Assembly (NCBI GenBank): GCA_904420265.1
Contig: CAJFUU010000314.1
Span: 1 to 8,346 of the forward strand
Origin: an uncultured Clostridia bacterium
GTDB lineage: Bacteria > Bacillota > Clostridia > Christensenellales > Aristaeellaceae
Direction: 5' to 3'
Length of the DNA stretch: 8,346 nucleotides
Made by a program: the position numbers and the translations under genes. Below the pieces are notes generated by a model that was not told where the DNA came from, did no database searches, and saw nothing but the letters and a program-made list of their open reading frames with translations. Position 1 is the first letter of the stretch. Every line of letters begins with the position of its first letter. Shown in pieces: positions 1-5,545 of this stretch.

Positions 1-882
1 CGCGAGGGCCGCAACATCCGCACGCTTGAAACGGCGACGGGCGTTGATCTCATCATCGACGATACCCCTGAGGCCGTCATCATTTCCGCGTTTGACCCGG
101 TGCGCCGCGAAATCGCCCGCATTGCCCTGGAAAAGCTCATCATGGACGGCCGTATCCACCCCGCCCGCATTGAGGAAATGGTGGAAAAGGCCCGCCGCGA
201 GGTGGATCAGCAAATCCGCGAGGCCGGCGAGCAGGCCGTGTTTGAAACCAATTTGCACAATATCCATCCGGAACTGGTCAAGCTGCTGGGCCGCATGCGC
301 TACCGCACCAGCTATGGCCAAAATGTTTTGCGCCACTCCATCGAGGTCAGCCATCTGGCCGGCGTCATGGCCGCCGAACTGGGCGCGGACGTGCAAATTG
401 CCAAGCGCGCCGGGCTTTTGCACGACATCGGCAAAGCCATCGACCGCGAGGTTGAAGGTACGCACGTCACCATCGGCGCAGAATTGGCCAAGAAATTCCG
501 CGAGAACGACCAGGTGGTCAACTGCATTATGGCGCACCATGGCGATGTGGAAGCCCAGTCGGTCGAAGCCGTGCTGGTTCAGGCCGCGGACGCCATCTCC
601 GCCGCCCGTCCTGGCGCGCGGCGCGAATCGCTGGAAAACTACATCAAGCGGCTGGAGAAACTCGAATCCATCGCTTACTCCTTCGAGGGTGTGGAAACCT
701 GTTACGCCATCCAGTCCGGGCGCGAGGTGCGCATCATCGTCAAGCCCGAAGATGTCAACGACGCCGGCACGCTGGTACTGGCCCGGGAGATTGTCAAACG
801 CATCGAGAGCGAAATGGAGTATCCCGGACAGATCAAGGTCAACGTCATCCGCGAAACGCGCGCGGTGGATTTCGCCAAATAA
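1..882 (+). CDS. rny: Ribonuclease Y, 5'-truncated by the window edge
   Basis: RNase Y is a membrane-anchored endoribonuclease that starts mRNA decay in Firmicutes. The frame is open from base 1 to the TAA at 880-882, giving 293 residues; family members are about 520 aa, so the N-terminal membrane anchor, coiled coil and start of the KH domain lie outside the window. The visible part opens in the KH domain (REGRNIRTLE, fragment residues 1-10, then VDLIIDDTPEAVIIS). The linker with NLHNIHPELVKLLGRMRYRTSYGQNVL follows in two parts (84-110), then the HD domain with the metal-binding HDIGKA at 141-146, the HH pair at 179-180 and QAADAISAARPGARRES at 194-210. The C-terminus (PGQIKVNVIRETRAVDFAK) is also typical. 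An internal GTG at 100 is not the start, because the KH sequence is continuous upstream. The identification is secure; the missing end is only the window edge. Confidence 0.97.
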   Translation, partial: REGRNIRTLETATGVDLIIDDTPEAVIISAFDPVRREIARIALEKLIMDGRIHPARIEEMVEKARREVDQQIREAGEQAVFETNLHNIHPELVKLLGRMRYRTSYGQNVLRHSIEVSHLAGVMAAELGADVQIAKRAGLLHDIGKAIDREVEGTHVTIGAELAKKFRENDQVVNCIMAHHGDVEAQSVEAVLVQAADAISAARPGARRESLENYIKRLEKLESIAYSFEGVETCYAIQSGREVRIIVKPEDVNDAGTLVLAREIVKRIESEMEYPGQIKVNVIRETRAVDFAK

Positions 883-892
883 GCAAACGCGC

Positions 893-921
893 AGGCCGCC
901 TTTCCACGCGGAAGGCGGCCT
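893..921 (+). terminator. Hairpin between rny and the MazG-like gene, possible weak terminator
   Basis: The arms AGGCCGCCTTTCC (893-905) and GGAAGGCGGCCT (910-921) pair over about 12 bp with one bulged T and a four-base loop. Only a short, interrupted T run follows (TTGTGGACTTTT), so termination is probably partial. It begins 11 bases after the rny stop and ends 31 bases before the next ATG. It could instead be an RNA-processing or stabilising stem between two cotranscribed genes. Confidence 0.55.
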
Positions 922-952
922 TTGTGGACTTTTCGGAGAAAGAGGAACACAT

Positions 953-1288
953 ATGACCGGAAACGAATATCAAAAGCTGGCCAGCCGCACGATGAACCCG
1001 GCCCTGAACGGACGCGACGTGCTCATCAACGGCGTTATGGGCCTGTGCGGCGAAGCGGGCGAGGCCATCGACATCGTCAAAAAGCACCTGGCGCAGGGCC
1101 ATGCGTTGGACCGCGACGGCCTGATCAAAGAGTTGGGCGACGTGGCCTGGTATCTGGCTGAAACGGCTACGGCCCTGGGCGTCGACCTGGACGAAGTGCT
1201 GGAGCGCAATATCGAAAAACTCAAAAACCGCTATCCCGAAGGCTTCAGCGCGGAAAAGTCGCAACACCGGCAGGCCGGGGACGTTTAA
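953..1288 (+). CDS. MazG-like nucleotide pyrophosphohydrolase, 111 aa
   Basis: This is a small all-alpha NTP pyrophosphohydrolase of the MazG superfamily; such enzymes hydrolyse (d)NTPs to NMP and pyrophosphate in the cytoplasm, often as house-cleaning. The metal-binding signature is visible as E34-A-G-E37 in GLCGEAGEAIDIVKKHL, followed by E60-L-G-D63 in LIKELGDVAWYLAETA. This is the ExxE...ExxD pattern of the fold. The C-terminal helix ends ERNIEKLKNRYPEGFS (84-99), also typical of single-domain members. The ATG at 953 is chosen because a purine-rich ribosome site (GGAGAAAGAGG, 935-945) lies just upstream, although the frame stays open far upstream inside rny. Members of about 100-115 aa are usual. 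The physiological substrate cannot be read from the sequence. It may share transcripts with rny, since no clear promoter lies between them. Confidence 0.9.
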   Translation: MTGNEYQKLASRTMNPALNGRDVLINGVMGLCGEAGEAIDIVKKHLAQGHALDRDGLIKELGDVAWYLAETATALGVDLDEVLERNIEKLKNRYPEGFSAEKSQHRQAGDV

Positions 1289-1315
1289 GCGCGCTGGAAA
1301 GGCCTGCAGCATCCT

Positions 1316-1347
1316 GTTCCCGCCCCTTTTTGTGCCGGGGCGGGGAC
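1316..1347 (+). terminator. GC-rich stem-loop after the MazG-like gene
   Basis: GTTCCCGCCCC (1316-1326) pairs with GGGGCGGGGAC (1337-1347) over 11 bp including one G-T wobble, enclosing a ten-base loop TTTTTGTGCC. It starts 27 bases after the stop codon, a normal place for a terminator. However, no T-tract follows on the + strand (GCGCGATCTAAAAAA follows), so it is a stable 3' stem rather than a canonical intrinsic terminator. Confidence 0.45.
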
Positions 1348-1743
1348 GCGCGATCTAAAAAAGCACTGCCGCACGTTTTTGTATGCGCCGGAGCGAACGC
1401 AGCAGGGGCACATCAGGAGCCATGGTTGGACACAAGCCATCCAGTCGGAGCGGTGCATGCAAAAGAGACGCGCCCTGCGCGCTTCAGGCTGTCGAAAAAG
1501 CGGCAAAACGCTCTTTTGAGAAGAGCATCCTGACGGAAGGTTCCGGTTTTTGCGAAATGACCGCCCCTTCCGCCGTGAAAAGCACCGTTTCTGAGACGCA
1601 TATTCCCGGTAAGAATGAATTTTCACTGTTTTCCTGCGGCCCCGACCGTAGAAACGCTGCGAATCCTTCCTTTTTGGAGGGTTTTGCCAGACCATGGCGC
1701 GCTCGCGCTTGTGGAGTCGCAGAAAGGTCATCTCCCATAGGGA
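1348..1743. other. Non-coding stretch with several short hairpins
   Basis: No reading frame here resembles a known protein, has a good ribosome site or shows convincing codon use; long frames exist in several registers on both strands, as expected for GC-rich non-coding DNA. Perfect or near-perfect stems are visible: CGCGC/GCGCG with loop CCT (1469-1481); GCTCTT/AAGAGC with loop TTGAG (1510-1526); CGGAAGG/CCTTCCG (1534-1540 with 1566-1572); and CCTTCC/GGAGGG (1665-1681), which is followed by TTTT. They could belong to a structured RNA or to a decayed element. I recognise no known RNA family. Confidence 0.4.
1665..1685 (+). terminator. Possible weak intrinsic terminator in the intergenic region
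   Basis: CCTTCC (1665-1670) pairs with GGAGGG (1676-1681) over 6 bp with one T-G wobble around a TTTTT loop, and TTTT follows at 1682-1685. The stem is short and the T-run is only four bases, so this is tentative. It would make sense only if an RNA is made from the hairpin-rich segment upstream. Confidence 0.25.
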
Positions 1744-2070
1744 ATGCAAGACAGACTAAGTGACGAGAAAGCCTGCAAGTCAAGACGGCAAACTGGCAGA
1801 CAAATCTTATATGAACACAAGCGCCCACAAGCTGTAAATGCTGCTGTTGCAGCGAGCATAAATACTTCTATGCTTGCCAAGGCAGCTTTTGTGTTTGAGG
1901 CCTTTGGCAACGCTCTGAATTTGGAGAATAGATTTTATCAAAACTTTTCCGGCGGTCACGGCCAATATACGCGCAGGCGCAAAACACACTCTGAAACAGT
2001 GCCAGTGGCAAATCCATTCCCTCCTCGCATCTCAGGGCCAACCGCCCAGCGCACTGAACCTCTCTTCACG
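1744..2070. other. More AT-rich intergenic segment with nested hairpins, no gene seen
   Basis: Base composition from about 1744 to 1940 is visibly richer in A and T than the flanking genes. Three neighbouring stems are seen. GCTGC-TGTT-GCAGC spans 1840-1853. GCGAGCATA (1852-1860) pairs with TATGCTTGC (1869-1877) over 9 bp including one wobble, and shares two bases with the first stem. A GCCAAGGC/GGCCTTTGGC pairing with one bulge follows at about 1876-1910. A frame stays open across this region and into the repeat array on the + strand, but its translation looks like random GC-rich DNA and it changes register with the repeats. I do not call it a gene. Confidence 0.35.
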
Positions 2071-2857
2071 TGTAAGCGCATCGTTTACCAGGTTTCGAGG
2101 AAAAACCCCTCGCCGTTTTGCCCCCTACAAATGCCGTGGCATCCCGGAAGCCCCTTTCGCAGCGTACCTCATCGCCCATGGGCAAAGCGCATCATTTGCC
2201 AGGTTTCGAGGAAAACCCCTCACCGTTTTGCCCCCTACAAATGCCGTAGCATCCCGGAACCTCCTTTCGCAGCCTGCCTCATCGCCCATAGACAAGCACA
2301 TCGCTTGACAGATCCCAATGCAAATCCCCTCGCAGTTTCGCTCCCCGCAAGCACCTTAGCATCCCGGAAATCTCTTTGCGCAGTATACTTCATCGCCCAT
2401 ATGTAGGCCCTTCGCTGACAGGTCGCCGATCTATCTCCTCACAGTTTCGTTCCCCGTAAGCGCCAGACTCATCCCAGAAGTCCCACGCTTTCGGCAACAA
2501 ATTCCCCACAAGAGCGCGCATGTTGCACACTTCCGAAAGCCCTTCTGCAGCGTACCTTTTCCGATGTGCAAAAACGCTTTTACCCGGTCCAATACAAATC
2601 GCCTCGCAGTTATACTTCCTCGCAAGCGCCGCCTCTGCCGGAAATCTCTCTGCGTGATACACTTTTCGCCCATGAGCAAGAGTGCTCTTTATCACTCCCT
2701 CAAAAACCGTCTCCCCGTTGCGCTTCCCTGCAGGCGCCGCACGCTTCCCGGGAACCCCTGCGGCGCACCTTTTTCCGATGTGCAAAAGCGCTGTTTGCCG
2801 GTTTCCAATACAAATTCCCTCCAGTCTGCCACGCTTCCCGGGTATCATTGCCCCATC
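2071..2857. repeat. Degenerate tandem repeat array, about 7 units of 106-111 bp
   Basis: Units begin near 2071, 2182, 2292, 2403, 2568, 2676 and 2782. Each carries the same ordered landmarks: a GCAAAGCGC-like start with a facing TTTGCC-like arm; a CCCCTCGCAGTTT-like block; a CCCCGCAAGCGCC or CCCTACAAATGCC block; ATCCCGGAA; CTTTCGCAGCGTACC; and an end of TCATCGCCCATG or TTTTCCGATG. Units 1 and 2 are nearly alike (roughly nine in ten positions match); later units are much more diverged. The unit at 2403 is long (165 bp) because its second half is partly duplicated, and the last unit is truncated. Unit lengths are not constant multiples of three and all frames break between units, so it is not a protein repeat. 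Long frames seen across it on both strands are by-products. Confidence 0.75.
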
Positions 2858-2956
2858 GCAAACGGTGCCGGCGAAAGCCCTGTCGCACGGCTCGGAAACG
2901 CGTTTCCAATCTTCGCAGCGTTGTATAACGCGCTTTATGCGCCCTCTGCGCGGAAC
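2858..2956. other. Short non-coding spacer after the repeat array, with a 14-bp palindrome
   Basis: No gene is seen. A perfect palindrome GGAAACGCGTTTCC lies at 2894-2907, and a GCGC/GCGC stem (2939-2951) sits just before the terminator. Confidence 0.5.
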
Positions 2957-3000
2957 AAAAGCGCCGCCCGACCTTCAAAAGGCCGAGGCGGCGCTTTTTT
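2957..3000. terminator. Strong bidirectional intrinsic terminator
   Basis: AAAAGCGCCGCC (2957-2968) pairs with GGCGGCGCTTTT (2987-2998), and TTTTTT at 2995-3000 forms the U-tract on the + strand. A second small stem CCTT/AAGG sits in the loop (2972-2982). On the - strand the same stem is followed by TTTTG, so it also ends the transcript of the membrane-protein gene, whose stop lies six bases away at 3006. Confidence 0.9.
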
Positions 3001-3005
3001 CGTCT

Positions 3006-3524
3006 CTACTTCTTTCGAAACACAGCCAGCAGATGCGCCCACATTTCCTCATTGGGCTGGAACAAGAGCAGCTTTACGCCTTCGGTTGTGTCATAAGCCA
3101 GCGCCTTGACAGGCAGTTTTTCCCGCCGCAACGTGGCGCGTACGACTTTCGCGCCGGGAAAGCGCTTTTTCAGCTCCTCCACTTCCCCCATCGACTTGAG
3201 GCGGCTGAAGTACACGTCTTCGACAAAGCGCGGCCGCCCCGGGCCATAGACGCGCTCTATGCGCAGCTGCTTGGTATTGGCGGTATAGAGGTAGTTCAGC
3301 ACGTAATCCCGCAAAAATTTCAGTCCCAATAAGCCGCCCAACACCCAATAGGCTACCGAAGCGATCGTATAGGCAGTCTGCGCGCTCAGAATACGAAAAT
3401 ACGTCAGCGTGTACTGTAAAAAAGACAGTATGAACTGCGCCGCAAACAAAAACACTGCCGCGAACGCCACCGCCGCCCAGCCCTGCCACATCTTCAGCCG
3501 AGGTCCCGATACTCTCTGTTCCAT
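3006..3524 (-). CDS. Two-helix membrane protein with cytoplasmic PH-like domain, unknown function
   Basis: The 172-aa product is not one I can name. Two hydrophobic helices are clear: about residues 16-38 (WAAVAFAAVFLFAAQFILSF) and 50-69 (TAYTIASVAYWVLGGLLGLK). A soluble C-terminal part of about 100 residues follows. That part alternates short strands (LRIERVYG; PRFVEDVYFSRLKSM; AKVVRATLRR; VKLLLFQPNEE) with a final amphipathic helix (EMWAHLLAVFRKK). The order of strands ending in one helix resembles bacterial PH-like domains attached to membrane helices; this is inference from pattern only. The ATG at 3522-3524 has GGAAGGA seven bases upstream (reading the - strand). It is monocistronic, divergent from the DtxR/MntR-type gene, with 86 bp between the two starts, and ends at the strong terminator at 2957-3000. 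Being next to a metal-dependent regulator does not by itself make it a target. Confidence 0.85.
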   Translation of the reverse strand: MEQRVSGPRLKMWQGWAAVAFAAVFLFAAQFILSFLQYTLTYFRILSAQTAYTIASVAYWVLGGLLGLKFLRDYVLNYLYTANTKQLRIERVYGPGRPRFVEDVYFSRLKSMGEVEELKKRFPGAKVVRATLRREKLPVKALAYDTTEGVKLLLFQPNEEMWAHLLAVFRKK

Positions 3525-3547
3525 AACGCTTCCTTCCGCCCGCGGGC

Positions 3548-3576
3548 TTGACAGCGGGCTATTTTTCCTCTATCAT
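3548..3576 (+). promoter_or_regulatory. Sigma-A promoter of the DtxR/MntR-type gene
   Basis: A perfect -35 box TTGACA (3548-3553) and -10 box TATCAT (3571-3576) are separated by exactly 17 bp. Transcription should begin near 3583, giving a leader of about 28 bases that contains the AGGAGG ribosome site (3595-3600). Overlapping the -10 box is a weak dyad CTAT-N7-ATAG (3570-3584), and a perfect ten-base palindrome GCCCGCGGGC (3538-3547) abuts the -35 box. Either could be an operator for autoregulation, but neither matches an operator I can name. Confidence 0.8.
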
Positions 3577-3610
3577 GGTCATAGCGCGATTTTCAGGAGG
3601 TGCCGGCGCC

Positions 3611-3997
3611 ATGAAGGTGCACGAATCCAGGGAAAACTACCTTGAGGCCATCCTCATGCTCCAGAAAAAACACGGTTATGTGCGCTCTGTGGACGTAGCC
3701 AACCATCTCGGCTTTTCGCGGCCGAGCGTCTCCGTAGCCATGGGCAACCTGCGCAGGCTCGGTCTGGTGGAAATGGACGAACACGGCCTGCTCACACTCA
3801 CGCCGAACGGCTTGCGCGAAGCCGAGCAGGTATTGGAGCGCCATCTGCTCATCACCGGATGGCTTGTGGGCCTGGGCGTGCGCGAGGAAACGGCCGCTGA
3901 GGACGCCTGCCGCATAGAGCATGTCATCAGCCAGGAGAGTTTCGACTGTATCCGCCGGCACGTGGAAAAGCGCGCTGCGTCTCGTGAACGCGCCTAA
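3611..3997 (+). CDS. DtxR/MntR-family metal-dependent transcriptional repressor, 128 aa
   Basis: This regulator senses Fe2+ or Mn2+ and binds DNA as a dimer. Residues 1-60 form the winged helix (HESRENYLEAILMLQKKHG, then VDVANHLGFSRPSVSVAMGNLRRLGLVEMD) and 62-117 the helical dimerisation and metal-binding part. Compared by eye with MntR and DtxR, the metal positions are N9 (Asp in MntR, Met in DtxR), E12, H78, C100 (Glu in MntR, Cys in DtxR), E103 and H104. The stretch EDACRIEHVIS is much closer to the DtxR/IdeR form. There is no SH3 domain, and at 128 aa it is slightly shorter than MntR (about 142 aa). The ATG at 3611 is chosen because AGGAGG lies ten bases upstream; in-frame starts further upstream fall inside the promoter. 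Likely autoregulated. No metal transporter is present in the window, so the target genes are unknown. Confidence 0.92.
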   Translation: MKVHESRENYLEAILMLQKKHGYVRSVDVANHLGFSRPSVSVAMGNLRRLGLVEMDEHGLLTLTPNGLREAEQVLERHLLITGWLVGLGVREETAAEDACRIEHVISQESFDCIRRHVEKRAASRERA

Positions 3998-4003
3998 TTT
4001 TAT

Positions 4004-4051
4004 AAACTTCGGTCTGTTTTTGTCTTTTTCTGTCAAAACAGACTAAAGTTT
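4004..4051. terminator. Bidirectional stem-loop between convergent genes
   Basis: GTCTGTTTT (4012-4020) pairs perfectly with AAAACAGAC (4035-4043) around a 14-base loop. The stem extends outward as AAACTT (4004-4009) with AAGTTT (4046-4051) past a short internal mismatch. T-rich sequence follows on both strands (TTTTATTC on +, TTTATAAAAT on -). It serves the regulator gene ending at 3997 and overlaps the first base of the stop codon region of the - strand M1-like gene ending at 4051. Confidence 0.8.
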
Positions 4052-5541
4052 TATTCTATGGCGTCAATGGTATAACTCTCCTGATAGTAGTCGGCAACGT
4101 TGAACAGCCAGTCTGTCAAAAACGCCTCCCAACTTCTGCCGCTGGCATCGTCAAAGGCGTAAACAAGATCGTATTCGCCCATAACATCCGCCTCAAGACC
4201 GCGCTGATAAAACAGGCGCAGGCCCTCCAGCAGCGCCTCGCGCCCCATGGCGACGCGCATTTCGTGCATCACCAGCGTGCCGCGCTCGCGGACGATGGTG
4301 GTATATTCGCTGGCGCTGAAAAGAGAGGCGTCGCTGGTAATCTCCAATCCGCCGGGCAGCATGAACTGCGCCGAGGGCAATACCTCGCCGTTGAGCGCTT
4401 CCAAAAACGCCTCTCGCCCCTCGGTTTCCTCAAGGACGAGATAGGCAGCATACTCGCTCGTCACTTCCGAAAGCCAGGCATCCTGCGTAGGCATCGCATA
4501 GGCGCCATAGCCAAAAAACTGCCGTGCCAGCGCCCGCCGCAGGGCCAGATCGTCGAAGAGTTCCCCCTCGTTTGCCCAGACCAGACCCGGCAGGGAAAGC
4601 GCCTCCAGCGCGTAATCGGACTGGGCGATGGTCACATCCCATGCCAGCGCGCCGAACCAGCCTTCATAAATCTCCAGCGCTTCCAGCGCCGTTTCCAACG
4701 CCTCCGGCCCGCCGGAGCGGCTGGCGGCAAGCACGCGCACGCGCGTGCCGGAAGTGGTTTCGCCGGTGTATTCGCGCCAGCGCATGCCAACGCTTACGCA
4801 CAGCTCACGCAAATCCGAGGCAAAAAGCGTCCAGGTGCAGGTGCCGTCGCCGTTGTCCTGCGCTTCCAAATTCCCTGGGCCGGCAAGCAGATAGCGCTCC
4901 GGCAAGGTGACGATCAATTCATAGTCGGCGCGGCCGGCGTAGACGTAGTTTGTATGTTGCAGGGGATCCGTGGCGACGAAAGCGCCGTTTTCATAGCGCA
5001 GCGCCTGCATATAGAAACCGCGCAACCGCCAGTCGTTCTCCCCCACGCCCAACGAAGCGGCGTTTTGGGTGAGCAGCAGCGTGTAATCGAAGAAGAATTC
5101 GCACGTCTCGCCGCTTTCCAAATCGCAGGCAACGCGCAAAAACAGCTCACTTTCGCCCACCATGCCCCAATCCGCGGCCTCGCCGTTCACCAACACCTGT
5201 GCAAGCGCTATGCCGCCGGGAACATAGCCAGCGGGAAGCACGTCGGCAAGCGCGTCCGTTTCGTACATCAGCGCGCTTTGGCGGCGAAACATATTGCCGT
5301 AAACGGAAAACTCGACGCGGTCGAGCCTTTCTCCGCTGCGGTTGGTATAGACGAGGCGCTGCCGGATGCGCAGCGCCTGTTCTTCTTCGAAAAATTCCAC
5401 ATCCAGGGTATAGCGGTCGGCATCCGCAACTTCCTCCGCATGTGCGGACGTAAGGAAGATGGACACCACCGCGCTGAGCACCAGCAACGCCGCCAGAACC
5501 AGCGCCAGCAGGCGAACGAGTTTTTTTTGCCGCTTATGCAT
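4051..5541 (-). CDS. Secreted M1-peptidase-like protein lacking the zinc motif (probable pseudoenzyme)
   Basis: The 496-aa product has a signal peptide: a basic start, a hydrophobic core at about 8-30 and a probable cleavage site TSAHA|EE after residue 35. An N-terminal beta-rich domain (about 40-255) resembles that of M1 metallopeptidases, followed by the remains of the thermolysin-like domain. The M1 landmarks are recognisable but altered. The GGMEYPG-type exopeptidase motif appears as EALSLPG (313-319). HExxH appears as R336-A-L-A-R340 followed by QFFG. The third zinc ligand E359 is kept in WLSEVTSEY, exactly 18 residues after R340. The Tyr of the YEKGA-type motif appears to be R418 in RERGT. 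So the fold seems kept while both zinc histidines and the catalytic Glu are gone. The ATG at 5541 has GGAG eight bases upstream, inside the end of the preceding gene. It is the last gene of the operon, four bases after a signal peptidase. Function unknown; a binding or scaffolding role outside the membrane is possible. Confidence 0.8.
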   Translation of the reverse strand: MHKRQKKLVRLLALVLAALLVLSAVVSIFLTSAHAEEVADADRYTLDVEFFEEEQALRIRQRLVYTNRSGERLDRVEFSVYGNMFRRQSALMYETDALADVLPAGYVPGGIALAQVLVNGEAADWGMVGESELFLRVACDLESGETCEFFFDYTLLLTQNAASLGVGENDWRLRGFYMQALRYENGAFVATDPLQHTNYVYAGRADYELIVTLPERYLLAGPGNLEAQDNGDGTCTWTLFASDLRELCVSVGMRWREYTGETTSGTRVRVLAASRSGGPEALETALEALEIYEGWFGALAWDVTIAQSDYALEALSLPGLVWANEGELFDDLALRRALARQFFGYGAYAMPTQDAWLSEVTSEYAAYLVLEETEGREAFLEALNGEVLPSAQFMLPGGLEITSDASLFSASEYTTIVRERGTLVMHEMRVAMGREALLEGLRLFYQRGLEADVMGEYDLVYAFDDASGRSWEAFLTDWLFNVADYYQESYTIDAIE

Positions 5542-5545
5542 ATAA

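Noticed and set aside
26..952. Long open frame on the + strand upstream of and in frame with the MazG-like gene
   Set aside because: It overlaps rny in another register, its translation is low-complexity, and the conserved MazG-like sequence and ribosome site both point to the ATG at 953.
1744..2406. Open frame of 220 codons on the + strand
   Set aside because: It runs through two kinds of non-coding DNA and into the repeat units, changes register relative to the repeats, has no ribosome site and resembles no known protein.
2390..2848. Open frame of 152 codons on the - strand with apparent 36-residue repeats (HIGKR / AHGRK)
   Set aside because: The periodicity reflects the underlying DNA repeats. 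Units of 106, 108, 110, 111 and 165 bp do not keep one frame, and the same register contains stops in the units to the left.
2071..2857. CRISPR array
   Set aside because: Similarity extends over the whole unit of about 110 bp, with no short exact repeats separated by unique spacers, and there are no cas genes.
2903..2930. Possible promoter with a TATAAC -10 box before the terminator at 2957
   Set aside because: No acceptable -35 box at 16-18 bp, and a transcript from it would hit the terminator within a few dozen bases.
1289..2956. tRNA, tmRNA, 6S or other standard RNA gene
   Set aside because: No T-loop GGTTCRANNCC consensus with a matching acceptor stem, and no recognisable conserved core of a known RNA, was found by eye.
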